Counted from the stretch's first letter, positions 47,695-60,781 are shown. The stretch: 64,000 nucleotides of DNA from Aralia elata (GCA_034770075.1 CM068385.1:53700746-53764745); one strand, 5' to 3'. Notes: generated by a model not told the origin, from the letters alone. A program made the numbers and translations.

Positions 47695-50600
47695 GATTTA
47701 ATAATTCAAATAAATTTTTTTTATTTTGAAATTCTAAATTTTAAAATGAATGCTCTAATTATGACTATAACTATAAAAAAAATAATAATAATGAGTTTTA
47801 AAGTATCATTCATTAATGAATGAATGTTAATTTATTTATTTTTAATCAATGCAATAATCAATACTCTAAATTACAATTCAAATAAGTTTTCATCATTTTC
47901 GAAATCTTAAATTTAAATTTCAAAAGGAATACTCTAATTACAACTATAACTAGAATAAGAAAAAAAATAATGAGTTTTAAAGTATACTTCAGTAATAAAT
48001 GAATGTTAATTTATTTATTTTTAATAAATACAATAATTACTATAAATTATAATTTAAATAAATTTTCATCATTTTCGAAATCCTAAATTTAAATTTCAAA
48101 ATGAATGCTCTAATTACAACAATAACTAGAATAAGAAAAAAAATAATGAGTTTTAAAGTATACTTCAGTAATAAATGAATGTTAATTTATTTAATTTTAA
48201 TAAATACAATAATTACTCTAAATTATAATTTAAATAAATTTTCATCATTTTCGAAATCCTAAATTTAAATTTCAAAATGAATGCTCTAATTACGACTATA
48301 ACTAGAATATGAAAAAAAATAATGAGTTTTAAAATATAGTTCATTAATGAATGAATATTAATTTATTTATTTTTAATCAATGCAATAATCAATACTCTAA
48401 ATTAGAATTCAAATAAGTTTTCATCATTTTGAAATCCTAAATTTAAATTTCAAAATGAATACTCTAATTACAACTATAACTAGAATAAGAAAAAAAATAA
48501 TGAGTTTTAAAGTATACTTCAGTAATAAATGAATGTTAATTTATTTATTTTTAATAAATACAATAATTACTCTAAGTTATAATTTAAATAAATTTTCATC
48601 ATTTTTGAAATCGTAAATTTAAATTTCAAAATGAATGCTCTAATTACAATTATAACTAGAATAAGAAAAAAATAATGAGTTTTAAAATATAGTTCATTAA
48701 TGAGTGAATATTAATTTATTTATTTTTAATCAATGCAATAATCAATACTCTAAATTACAATTCAAATACGTTTTCATCATTTTCGAAATCCTAAATTTAA
48801 ATTTCAAAATGAATACTCTAATTACAACTATAACTAGAATAAGAAAAAAAATAATGAGTTTTAAAGTATACTTCAGTAATAAATGAATGTTAATTTATTT
48901 ATTTTTAATAAATACAATAATTACTCTAAATTATAATTTAAATAAATTTTCATCATTTTCGAAATCCTAAATTTAAATTTCAAAATGAATGTTCTAATTA
49001 CAACTATAACTAGAATAAGAAAAAAAATAATGAGTTTTAAAATATAGTTCATTAATGAATGAATATTAATTTATTTATTTTTAATCAATGCAATAATCAA
49101 TATTCTAAATTACAATTCAAATAAGTTTTCATCATTTTCGAAATCCTAAATTTAAATTTCAAAATGAATACTCTAATTACAACTATAACTAGAATAAGAA
49201 AAAAAAATAGTGAGTTTTAAAGTATACTTCAGTAATAAATGAATGTTAGTTTATTTATTTTTAATAAATACAATAATTACTCTAAGTTATAATTTAAATA
49301 AATTTTCATCATTTTCGAAATCCTAAATTTAAATTTCAAAATGAATGCTCTAATTACAACTATAACTAGAATAAGAAAAAAAATAATGAGTTTTAAAATA
49401 TAGTTCATTAATGAATGAATATTAATTTATTTATTTTTAATCAATGCAATAATCAATACTCTAAATTACAATTCAAATAAGTTTTCATCATTTTGAAATC
49501 CTAAATTTAAATTTCAAAATGAATACTCTAATTACAACTATAACTAGAATAAGAAACAAAATAATGAGTTTTAAAGTATACTTCAGTAATAAATGAATGT
49601 TAATTTATTTATTTTTAATAAATACAATAATTACTCTAAATTATAATTTAAATAAATTTTCATCATTTTCGAAATCCTAAATTTAAATTTCAAAATGAAT
49701 GCTCTAATTACAACTATAACTAGAATAAGAAAAAAAATAATGAGTTTTAAAGTATACTTCAGTAATAAATGAATGTTAATTTATTTAATTTTAATAAATA
49801 CAATAATTACTCTAAATTATAATTTAAATAAATTTTCATCATTTTCGAAATCCTAAATTTAAATTTCAAAATGAATGCTCTAATTACAACTATAACTAGA
49901 ATATGAAAAAAAATAATGAGTTTTAAAATATAGTTCATTAATGAATGAATATTAATTTATTTATTTTTAATCAATGCAATAATAAATACTCTAAATTACA
50001 ATTCAAATAAGTTTTCATCATTTTGAAATCCTAAATTTAAATTTCAAAAGGAATACTCTAATTACAACTATAACTAGAATAAGAAAAAAAATAATGAGTT
50101 TTAAAGTATACTTCAGTAATAAATGAATGTTAATTTATTTATTTTTAATAAATACAATAATTACTCTAAATTATAATTTAAATAAATTTTCATCATTTTC
50201 GAAATCCTAAATTTAAATTTCAAAATGAATGTTCTAATTACAACTATAACTAGAATAAGAAAAAAAATAATGAGTTTTAAAATATAGTTCATTAATGAAT
50301 GAATATTAATTTATTTATTTTTAATCAATGCAATAATCAATATTCTAAATTACAATTCAAATAAGTTTTCATCATTTTCGAAATCCTAAATTTAAATTTC
50401 AAAATGAATACTCTAATTACAACTATAACTAGAATAAGAAAAAAAAATAGTGAGTTTTAAAGTATACTTCAGTAATAAATGAATGTTAGTTTATTTATTT
50501 TTAATAAATACAATAATTACTCTAAGTTATAATTTAAATAAATTTTCATCATTTTCGAAATCCTAAATTTAAATTTCAAAATGAATGCTCTAATTACAAC

Positions 50601-53600
50601 TATAACTAGAATAAGAAAAAAAATAATGAGTTTTAAAATATAGTTCATTAATGAATGAATATTAATTTATTTATTTTTAATCAATGCAATAATCAATACT
50701 CTAAATTACAATTCAAATAAGTTTTCATCATTTTGAAATCCTAAATTTAAATTTCAAAATGAATACTCTAATTACAACTATAACTAGAATAAGAAACAAA
50801 ATAATGAGTTTTAAAGTATACTTCAGTAATAAATGAATGTTAATTTATTTATTTTTAATAAATACAATAATTACTCTAAATTATAATTTAAATAAATTTT
50901 CATCATTTTCGAAATCCTAAATTTAAATTTCAAAATGAATGCTCTAATTACAACTATAACTAGAATAAGAAAAAAAATAATGAGTTTTAAAGTATACTTC
51001 AGTAATAAATGAATGTTAATTTATTTAATTTTAATAAATACAATAATTACTCTAAATTATAATTTAAATAAATTTTCATCATTTTCGAAATCCTAAATTT
51101 AAATTTCAAAATGAATGCTCTAATTACAACTATAACTAGAATATGAAAAAAAATAATGAGTTTTAAAATATAGTTCATTAATGAATGAATATTAATTTAT
51201 TTATTTTTTAATCAATGCAATAATAAATACTCTAAATTACAATTCAAATAAGTTTTCATCATTTTGAAATCCTAAATTTAAATTTCAAAAGGAATACTCT
51301 AATTACAACTATAACTAGAATAAGAAAAAAAATAATGAGTTTTAAAGTATACTTCAGTAATAAATGAATGTTAATTTATTTATTTTTAATAAATACAATA
51401 ATTACTCTAAATTATAATTTAAATAAATTTTCATCATTTTCGAAATCCTAAATTTAAATTTCAAAATGAATGCTCTAATTACAACTATAACTAGAATAAG
51501 AAAAAAAATAATGAGTTTTAAAGTATACTTCAGTAATAAATGAATGTTAATTTATTTAATTTTAATAAATACAATAATTACTCTAAATTATAATTTAAAT
51601 AAATTTTCATCATTTTCGAAACCCTAAATTTAAATTTCAAAATGAATGCTCTAATTACAACTATAACTAGAATATGAAAAAAAATAATGAGTTTTAAAAT
51701 ATAGTTCATTAATGAATGAATATTAATTTATTTATTTTTAATCAATGCAATAATCAATACTCTAAATTACAATTCAAATAAGTTTTCATCATTTTGAAAT
51801 CCTAAATTTAAATTTCAAAATGAATACTCTAATTACAACTATAACTAGAATAAGAAAAAAAATAATGAGTTTTAAAGTATACTTCAGTAATAAATGAATG
51901 TTAATTTATTTATTTTTAATAAATACAATAATTACTCTAAGTTATAATTTAAATAAATTTTCATCATTTTTGAAATCGTAAATTTAAATTTCAAAATGAA
52001 TGCTCTAATTACAACTATAACTAGAATAAGAAAAAAATAATGAGTTTTAAAATATAGTTCATTAATGAATGAATGTTAATTTATTTATTTTTAATAAATA
52101 CAATAATCAATACTCTAAATTATAATTCAAATAAGTTTTCATCATTTTCAAAATCTTAAATTTAAATTTCAAAATGAATACTCTAATTACAACTATAACT
52201 AGAATAAGAAAAATAAATAATAAGTTTTAAAGTATACTTCACTAATGAATGAATGTTAATTTATTTATTTTTAATAAATACAATAATCAATACTCTAAAT
52301 TAAAATTTAAATAAATTTTCATCATTTTCCAAATCCTAAATTTAAATTTCAAAATGAATGCTCTAATTACAACTATAACTAGAATAAGAAAAAAAAAATT
52401 AATGAGTTTTAAAATATAGTTCATTAATGAATGAATATTAATTTATTTATTTTTATTAAATACAATAATCAATACTCTAAATTACAATTCAAATAAGTTT
52501 TCATCATTTTCGAAATCCTAAATTTAAATTTCAAAATGAATACTCTAATTACAACTATAACTAGAATAAGAAAAACAAATAGTGAGTTTTAAAGTATACT
52601 TCAGTAATAAATGAATGTTAGTTTATTTATTTTTAATAAATACAATAATTACTCTAAGTTATAATTTAAATAAATTTTCATCATTTTCGAAATCCTAAAT
52701 TTAAATTTCAAAATGAATGCTCTAATTACAACTATAACTAGAATAAGAAAAAAAATAATGAGTTTTAAAATATAGTTCATTAATGAATGAATATTAATTT
52801 ATTTATTTTTAATCAATGCAATAATCAATACTCTAAATTACAATTCAAATAAGTTTTCATCATTTTCGAAATCCTAAATTTAAATTTCAAAATGAATACT
52901 CTAATTACAACTATAACTAGAATAAGAAAAAAAAATAATGAGTTTTAAAGTATACTTCAGTAATAAATGAATGTTAATTTATTTATTTTTAATAAATACA
53001 ATAATTACTCTAAGTTATAATTTAAATAAATTTTCATCATTTTTGAAATCGTAAATTTAAATTTCAAAATGAATGCTCTAATTACAACTATAACTAGAAT
53101 AAGAAAAAAATAATGAGTTTTAAAATATAGTTCATTAATGAGTGAATATTAATTTATTTATTTTTAATCAATGCAATAATCAATACTCTAAATTACAATT
53201 CAAATAAGTTTTCATCATTTTCGAAATCCTAAATTTAAATTTCAAAATGAATACTCTAATTACAACTATAACTAGAATAAGAAAAAAAATAATGAGTTTT
53301 AAAGTATACTTCAGTAATAAATGAATGTTAATTTATTTATTTTTAATAAATACAATAATTACTCTAAATTATAATTTAAATAAATTTTCATCATTTTCGA
53401 AATCTTAAATTTAAATTTCAAAATGAATGCTCTAATTACAACTATAACTAGAATAAGAAAAAAAATAATGAGTTTTAAAATATAGTTCATTAATGAATGA
53501 ATATTAATTTATTTATTTTTAATCAATGCAATAATCAATATTCTAAATTACAATTCAAATAAGTTTTCATCATTTTCGAAATCCTAAATTTAAATTTCAA

Positions 53601-54366
53601 AATGAATACTCTAATTACAACTATAACTAGAATAAGAAAAACAAATAGTGAGTTTTAAAGTATACTTCAGTAATAAATGAATGTTAGTTTATTTATTTTT
53701 AATAAATACAATAATTACTCTAAGTTATAATTTAAATAAATTTTCATCATTTTCGAAATCCTAAATTTAAATTTCAAAATGAATGCTCTAATTACAACTA
53801 TAACTAGAATAAGAAAAAAAATAATGAGTTTTAAAATATAGTTCATTAATGAATGAATATTAATTTATTTATTTTTAATCAATGCAATAATCAATACTCT
53901 AAATTACAATTCAAATAAGTTTTCATCATTTTCGAAATCCTAAATTTAAATTTCAAAATGAATACTCTAATTACAACTATAACTAGAATAAGAAAAAAAA
54001 ATAATGAGTTTTAAAGTATACTTCAGTAATAAATGAATGTTAATTTATTTATTTTTAATAAATACAATAATTACTCTAAATTATAATTTAAATAAATTTT
54101 CATCATTTTCGAAATCCTAAATTTAAATTTCAAAATGAATGCTCTAATTACAACTATAACTAGAATAAGAAAAAAAATAATGAGTTTTAAAATATAGTTC
54201 ATTAATGAGTGAATATTAATTTATTTATTTTTAATCAATACAATAATCAATACTCTAAATTACAATTCAAATAAGTTTTCATCATTTTCGAAATCCTAAA
54301 TTTAAATTTCAAAATGAATACTCTAATTACAACTATAACTAGAATAAGAAAAAAAATAATGAGTTT
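47695..54366 (+). repeat. AT-rich satellite array, monomer about 177 bp
   Basis: About 37 monomers are in head-to-tail order, counted by tgagttttaaa landmarks 176-180 bases apart. Two monomer types exist: A (agtatacttcagtaataaa, aatacaataattactc) and B (atatagttcattaatgaa, aatgcaataatcaatac), mostly alternating. A higher order of seven monomers gives a 1240-base period: the rare variant aagaaacaaa recurs at 49551 and 50791, and atatgaaaaa at 49901 and 51141. The leftmost monomers are the most diverged; the right edge is sharp. Confidence 0.96.
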
Positions 54367-54861
54367 ATGGACACACTAGAAACTTTATATTCCAACAAAA
54401 GCCACTGAACCAACTACCTATCATGCTAAAATTTATGTAACAATAATATTTAAACCACCTAGCATCGTTTCTATGCATGTGAATATAAAAAAATAAATAA
54501 AAATCAAAATTAAAGGCTAGGACAGTGGGGGTGGTAAGGAGGCGAGGGCTTGGTGAGAGGTCATTCAAGCATCAACAACCATATATAAAATAGATTCTGT
54601 GATGCTTTTTCTGTCAAACAAATTAAAGGAAAAAAAATATGAGGTGGATCCTATTCTTTTTTCTACAACTTGACTATGCCCTTGCCTTGTTTGAAAGGAC
54701 TTGGTATACCCTGTGCCCTCGTTTAGAATATATGTGGAATTGTGGACCCTCCTATTTAGAGGTTGTGTGTGTGTCTACAAGAGTTGTTGTATGGACTGGA
54801 GGAACATTGGGTCAAGTCAAATATCATTGCCCTGCTTAATTTAAATTATATATATATATAG

Positions 54862-55085
54862 TATTCTCTCCGTTCTAAATTATTTGATCACATTTTTAAA
54901 CTCAAAATTAAGACGATTCATTAAAAATTATAAAATAATAAAAGTTACAATGAATAATATTTTTTAGATAGTTTATAACACTGTATTGATTAAAATGAAA
55001 AGAATTTATGTCAATTTTAAGTTTAAAAATTACTTTCAACTTTAGAAAATCAATAATGATCAAATAATGTATAACGGAGAAAGCA
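54862..55085. mobile_element. Stowaway-like MITE
   Basis: Terminal inverted repeats: left ctctccgttctaaattattt, right reversed tttctccgttatacattattt, both continuing gatca. Length is about 220 bases and it is AT-rich. Insertion at a TA-rich site (tatatata) fits the TA target duplication of Tc1/mariner-type MITEs. Confidence 0.65.
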
Positions 55086-55124
55086 TGTCTTATGATATTA
55101 GGTATGAGATCCCATCGATGCAAT

Positions 55125-55265
55125 AATAATTATTATAATTATAATTATTACAATTATAATTATTAAGTACCATAAAATAATAATTTTTATTATTTTATTT
55201 ATTTAAAATTTATTATTATTATTACAATAATAATTATTACAATTATTATTATTATTACAATTCCT
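55125..55265. repeat. AAT/ATT low-complexity run
   Basis: Interrupted aataattatt tracts of about 140 bases lie just inside the right arm. Confidence 0.8.
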
Positions 55266-55406
55266 AGTACAGTGACCAAAAAGTGTATTATCTCATCTTC
55301 ACATGCATAGAAACGATGTTAGGTGGTTTAAATATTAGTGTTACATAAATTTTAGCATAATAGGTAGTTGATCTAGTGGCTTTTGTTGGAATATAAGGTT
55401 TCTAGT

Positions 55407-55614
55407 TTGGAGAGGTTTGGAGTTTGATACTTGTGAGCAACATTTTCTTTAAGGATATTTTTAAGTCAGACATTTTTGTCCTCCGTGTCAGCAATAACGG
55501 GCCACGTCAGTAAAAATAACGGGCCAATATGCACAATCAGCATTCCGTCCGTTTATTGTTTTGTTGGTCGGATACTCTGCAGTGTTCTTGAAGTCGAATG
55601 CAGTGCTCATTTGA
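55407..55614. other. Spacer between the inverted repeat and LTR-D
   Basis: 208 bases with no coding potential. A repeated phrase ataacgggcca occurs at 55494 and 55517. Nothing else was recognised. Confidence 0.5.
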
Positions 55615-56697
55615 TGTAATATCCAAGAAATTTTAAGCCTTGTACAATTTATTTTAACATGTGAAATTCGTTTTATCTAATTTTACGAATTTAATTGGAT
55701 CCATGTAGGTATTATTAGTTAATTATATAAATACATGGTCCAATAATTTTCTTCGCCTTAAAGGGGGCTCACTAATAGTTTGAATAAATTAATAAGTTGA
55801 CCCTAGCATTCGATTGGCAAGAAAGTTGGGGAAGTTAAATAAATAATTTTATCATTAGCGAATTAAATAATTTGAATAAAGAATTATGGTTAAAATAAAT
55901 ATTTGAAATAATTAATTAAGTGGTTAGTTATTTAATTTAAAATATAAGAAGAACAAGGTGATTAATTTAATTGAGCCATTTTTCTTTTAATTGGACTGAG
56001 CCCAAATTCCCTTGTTATTCTCCTTGTTGGGCCACTTTATTTTTTATTTCTAATTAATTCAGCCGGCCCAACTATTGCGTTAAGCCCAATTTAATTTCCA
56101 GTGGGTTGGACCAATTTCACCGGGTCGATCCGGTTAAAATGGGGAAACCGGTTAATTGATTTGAGTTACAACCGAGCAACGAAATTGGGACAATCGGTGG
56201 GATTAATTGGGGGAAAACCGAACCAAGAGAAAATCAAATCCCCAAAGCTCTCAATCCATCAGCGATTCAATCAGATAGCGACGGGAGAAAGAGAGGAGGG
56301 TTAAGCTGAGCAACGGAAGGGGATCCAAAGCCCTAGCCTCCTAAATCGGATCAATCAAGAAGCGGGAGTAGGCTAGCCGAACCTAGTAACCCAAACCCTC
56401 AATCAATCAGTGACGAGAGACGGGAGGAGGGCGCCGACGATTGCGTGAATCGATCAGCGGAAAAGGTGGGAGAGCCATGGGCGACCGGGCGTTCGACGTT
56501 CGGACCAAAGGATAACACGCGACCGGCGATTTGACCGGTGAGGGCACGCGTGGCTCAAGGTACTGCCGGCAAGTCACAGGGTTTGATGGGTGATGTGTAC
56601 CCTCAGTCGACGGCTCACCCCCCTCCTACCGATGGGTCTTAATGAACCAATTTGGGTAATACCCGGTTTATTGAGTAACCAATTTCCTATAAATCGA

Positions 56698-56704
56698 GCC
56701 CAAA
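56698..56704 (+). promoter_or_regulatory. Candidate TATA box in LTR-D
   Basis: tataaat is followed about 35-50 bases later by an agagagagaaa leader. Confidence 0.45.
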
Positions 56705-57539
56705 AATCCTGAACCAAGCTGCTACAATTTTTGCTGTTAGAGAGAGAAATCGCGATAGAGAGGGAACAGGGGAGAAGAGCAAGCTGTGAATGACCGGCTG
56801 GGTGTCATATTGTGGAAAAAGGAGAAAAGCAGCCGTTCGATCAAACTCGAGGTATAATAGGGGTACCGGGTTTTGTTCTAATTCTTCCTCCCTTATGCGA
56901 TTAAATTGTGTTATATGTTGTAATTGGTTTGTATAAATCCCCTTGTTGGGTTGTTGCGTGTGTAATGCTGCATTGCTTGAGGAGAAATTCGAACACTGTA
57001 TTATATTGATTGGTTTAAAAGAAAAATCTGGTATTGAATTGTGTTAATCTTTGCTTTTTCTTTTTGTGTTTGTTGTTAGGAATCTGGTGGAGATGAACCT
57101 TAAAGGTTCGGACAATCTAATTTTTGGTAGAAAACTAGGCCAATGTCGAGTTTAAAATGCCAGTAGGTGTTCACTGTAATGGCTGAACCAAACCTTGTTT
57201 CATTTGGATTATACTGCTTGGTTGAGACTCTGTATACTAAAGAACCATAGGCTGTGGCAGTTTGATTTGGTACAATAATTAGAGCAGTGTTGAACCCTTG
57301 TGTGCCCAACAAATGATTGTTAAAATGCTTGAACGAAAACCATTCTTCACTTTGGAATTTCTGTCGGCAGTTTTGTTTGTGTGAAACTTGATTTCTTTTA
57401 TTTTGTTTGGCTATAAATCTAATGGGAGTTTCCCTGTTGTGTTGGGTAATGAACTGGATAATTGAAATGAAATATTTGCAGGAATTTCCAAATTGGTTGT
57501 GCAATTCTTTGGGTTGATCAAACAACAATGAACCAGGGT

Positions 57540-58480
57540 TAATAAGTATTTAATCGTTATTAGAAGTAATATTATCGGATTAACTATTAGACATTTTTGA
57601 AATAATAATACACTAATAAAATAATTATTACTTAATTATTATTTAATAATAATTAAGTAAAGTTAATAAATAAATTTTTATCATTGATCATTAAATAATA
57701 AATAAAGACAATAAGTATTTAATTATTTAATGATAATTAAGTATGAATATAAGTAATAAAATAATAATTATTTATTATTTACCAATAAAGATAATAAATA
57801 TTTAATTATTAATTAATTAATATTAAATAATAATTAACTATGAACGAGGTTAACAAATGATTATTTATTATTTAACCATGAATAATAAATAAAGGTAATA
57901 AATATTTAATTATTATTTAATCCTAAATAATAATTAAGTATAAGTAAATAATTATTTATCATTTAACAATTTATAATAAATAAAGATAATAAATATTTAA
58001 TTATTATTAAATAATAATTAGGTATGAATGAAGTTAGTAAATAATTATTTATTATTTAGCAATAAATAATAAATAAAGCTAATAACTACTTGACTAACAT
58101 TAAATGATAACAATAAATTAGGAGTATTCTTATGAATGAAGATAATAAATACTTATTAATTTTTATAATAATTGGGTATGAATAAAGCTGATGAGGATAA
58201 TAATTACTTAATCATTAATGAAATAACGATTATGTGTGGGTAAGATTAATAAATGAATTATCTACGAGTGGACCTTAATAAATAAAGATAATGGTTACTT
58301 AATTATTATTAAATAATAATTAAGTATGGGTAGAGTTAATTCGTTAATTATGTAATTAATGTTGAATAAGAAACAAGGATAATAATTACTCAATTACCCT
58401 TAAGGTGAATAGTAATTAAGTGTAAATAAATTAAATAAGTGATCAACTATTATTTAATTGCTATTAAATCATGATAAATT
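57540..58480 (+). repeat. AT-rich diffuse tandem repeat in LTR-D
   Basis: Loose units of about 85-95 bases repeat taataattaagtatgaat and aataaataaagataataaat; landmarks lie near 57646, 57731, 57826, 57931, 58013, 58166, 58313 and 58409. The units are too diverged for exact boundaries. Confidence 0.7.
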
Positions 58481-59450
58481 TATTATTTATTTTATAAATA
58501 ATAAATAAGGATTTTTAACCCATAGTTAGAGACAAATAAGGGTAATAGTTGAGTACTCAAATGATAGGTAACCATGATTAACTATTATTTATTTTTAAAT
58601 AATAGCTAGAGGCCATTAAGTTAATTTCTGTTTAGCTAATGATTAGATAGTAATTAAATATATATGAGGAATTGTGTATCTGCTAAATAAATAGCATAAG
58701 TGAGTGTATCGATATACAGTTATGCAATGCTAATGGATAAACCGACTTTACCAACTGATAGGTTATCCAAGATCAATTAATTAAAGCTAAATTTTATCTG
58801 TAGCTGAGCAAACAGGCAAGTTCATCTTACTCAACTTTTACATTGAGCAAGTCCTTTATATCGAAACTTCAACTGTTGCAAGTTTCTTTTCATTCGAGCA
58901 GGCTACTATCGTACTGTAGCTTGAAATTTTATTCTAAGAATGCTTAAGTGGTTTAATTAATTTACAGTTATTCCACATCTATGATATTATTGACAATCGC
59001 ATTCGATGCATTTGAATCCGTACATTTATTAAAGTTCCAAAATTCACGAACTATTCATGATTAAGTCTGAACCCTCGTTCGGTCAGGCAAGTGTGTGAAA
59101 TTTATAAAAGCTATCCGAACCAAACAATGGTAAGGATTCTTAGACTGAATGAACACCCCTTTTATTATAGGGGAATACCCCAGGTACCGTATATAAGGTA
59201 CCAACAGCAGAGTTAAATGTTATGCATACACATAGCGTACGCGAGGCTGATCCCCTCAAGTACTTATTCTGTAGCCAGTAACCAGAGGGTCAACTAGCTA
59301 TTGACTCCTTTGGAAGTTATTGTTCAAAGTCTGCTTGACTATCAATTGTTCTAAAAGCATTTATTGTTCTTGCTTCTGATAATTATATTGTTGAGTTCTC
59401 TTTCTATATTCCCTTCATCATGATATATCCTTTGTTGTCATATTTTAAAC

Positions 59451-59475
59451 TTGCTGAGCAAACTCGTTGCTCACC
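59451..59475 (+). other. LTR-D hairpin TGAGCAA-N5-TTGCTCA
   Basis: It has the same inner stem as LTR-B, with a different loop (actcg against agtag) and the outer pair atcatgatata / tatatcacga also kept in position. Confidence 0.7.
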
Positions 59476-59814
59476 CTTGCTATATCACGACTCCATTGCA
59501 GCTAAACCCGAGACATCAGGGAAGAGCAAAGGGAAAGAAAAGATGAAGTGATAGACTTCACGTAGCTGGTTTCGTTCTATGTGTAGTTAATTACTATTAA
59601 TGTAATTTAAACCCTGACATTTATTTGGGGTATGGATTTGTGTTAAGTATTTAAGGTTATTGTATTCTGGGACTAGTAACACCTCTCTAATGAACAACAT
59701 ATGTTTGTTATATTCCGTATTTTGTCAATGTATGTTGTTGGAGGTGAATGTTGTATTGGATCGTGATGACCGGATCCGGGTATTTGGAGACCCGAATTTG
59801 GGGGCGTCACAGGT

Positions 59815-59825
59815 TGGTATCAGAG
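59815..59825 (+). other. Primer binding site of element D
   Basis: tggtatcagag lies four bases after the LTR end, of initiator-Met tRNA type. Confidence 0.85.
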
Positions 59826-60055
59826 TTGTAGGTTATAGACTTTAGGATCGCTAAACCTAGGTTATGACCTTAGACTTAAACTCGTATTGAGTACGCTAGG
59901 ATATGAATCAAGGAGATTCGGATAATGGCCTTGTCTGGGGGTGGATTGTGGAAATCTACCAAGCCGAGTTGTACATGATAAAATATTATTTCATTTTATC
60001 AATGAATATATTTTATTATGATACTGATATCGTTGTCTCTGTCTGTGTTTATAGG

Positions 60056-60433
60056 ATGGCTGACAGGGAAGGGACTAGTGGGACCCAGGAGGAGGAGACA
60101 TTCATAGATATACCAGTAGTTGCTGAGCAGTTGGTGGGGTATGCTCCTATTGCCCCAGGAGTACCGCTGGAGGAGTCCGAGCCAGAGGAGGACTATCCGG
60201 AGGAGCGGGTAGAGCCAGTCGTAGGCAGAGTCATGAGGTCCGACAGTCAGGACCCGGATGCTGAGGAGGAGGGCCCCGAGACCGAGGGAGACGAGCCACC
60301 TGCTTATGTTGATGGCATGGGGTCCACTGCCGACGATATCATCGAGGGATTGACCAGCAGGAACGAGGAGCTGGAGGATCGGATAGCTCATTTGGAGGAG
60401 CAGAATCAGACCCACCAGTTCAGGGAGGACTAG
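60056..60433 (+). pseudogene. Element D gag, N-terminal part
   Basis: ATG at 60056 gives 125 residues to TAG at 60431. The product is very acidic (EEESEPEEDYPEE type stretches) and ends in a coiled coil (TSRNEELEDRIAHLEEQNQ) that continues past the stop in the same frame. The ATG follows ttataggatgg, which could be a splice acceptor. The capsid and zinc knuckle would lie beyond the Reina insertion. Confidence 0.65.
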
Positions 60434-60781
60434 TATAGGGATCTGGCTTACCAGCTCGAGCATGACCTGGGAGTAGCGAAGATACAGCTGCAGGGATACG
60501 AGTCCTCAGCGTAGCAGATCTGATGAGGACATCCATGATCCAGAAACCCGTGACACAACCCGAGAAGACCCATTGCAATTGCCACTTGGACCCATTACTA
60601 GAGCTCGAGCTAAAACCTTCAAAGACGGACTTAACGGGATGATCCGTGAACTATGGAACGAGGTTGGTTCAAGTATAGAAGTTATGGAGGTGGAGTCCAA
60701 GCGTATGAAACCTGTAAACATGTTACGAATGGACGTAGCGATCAAAACGATGAAAGAAAACCGTTTGATGAAGCAGGCTAG

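Larger units (their letters stand above)
54375..55406. repeat. Inverted-repeat element with arms of about 110 bp
   Basis: 54375-54484 pairs with 55406-55298 (left arm actagaaactttatattcc; right arm reversed reads actagaaaccttatattcc). Arms agree in more than 85 percent of positions by eye. The loop of about 810 bases contains single-copy-looking sequence, a MITE and an AT-rich run. It could be a foldback or Mutator-like element, or an inverted duplication. No coding region or clear target duplication was found. Confidence 0.75.
55615..59811 (+). repeat. LTR-D, 4197 bp
   Basis: It starts TGTAATATCCAAGAAA and ends gggggcgtcaca, directly before the primer site. It is long for an LTR. It contains a candidate TATA box, a purine-rich leader (56750-56830), an AT-rich repeated region and, near the end, the nested hairpin at 59451-59475. 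Small ORFs inside it (56101-56304, 57528-57100) have no family features. Confidence 0.85.
55615..60520 (+). mobile_element. Gypsy element D: 5' LTR, primer site and gag start
   Basis: A 4.2 kb LTR is followed by an initiator-Met-type primer site and the start of an acidic gag. The Reina-like LTR begins at 60521 and the rest of element D is not in the window, so it continues beyond the right edge or is lost. The LTR ends and primer site fit a Tekay-like chromovirus, as element 1. Confidence 0.85.

Noticed and set aside
48704..48886. Small ORF in the satellite
   Set aside because: Low-complexity translation of an AT-rich repeat, not kept in other monomers.
54639..54839. Small ORF (66 codons) in the inverted-repeat loop
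   Set aside because: No family features, no splice or start context; likely chance.
55494..55530. Two ataacgggcca copies as a target duplication
   Set aside because: They are only 23 bases apart with nothing insert-like between them.
59815..59840. tRNA gene remnant
   Set aside because: tggtatcagag here and at 40658 and 61518 are primer binding sites adjoining LTR ends; no cloverleaf follows.
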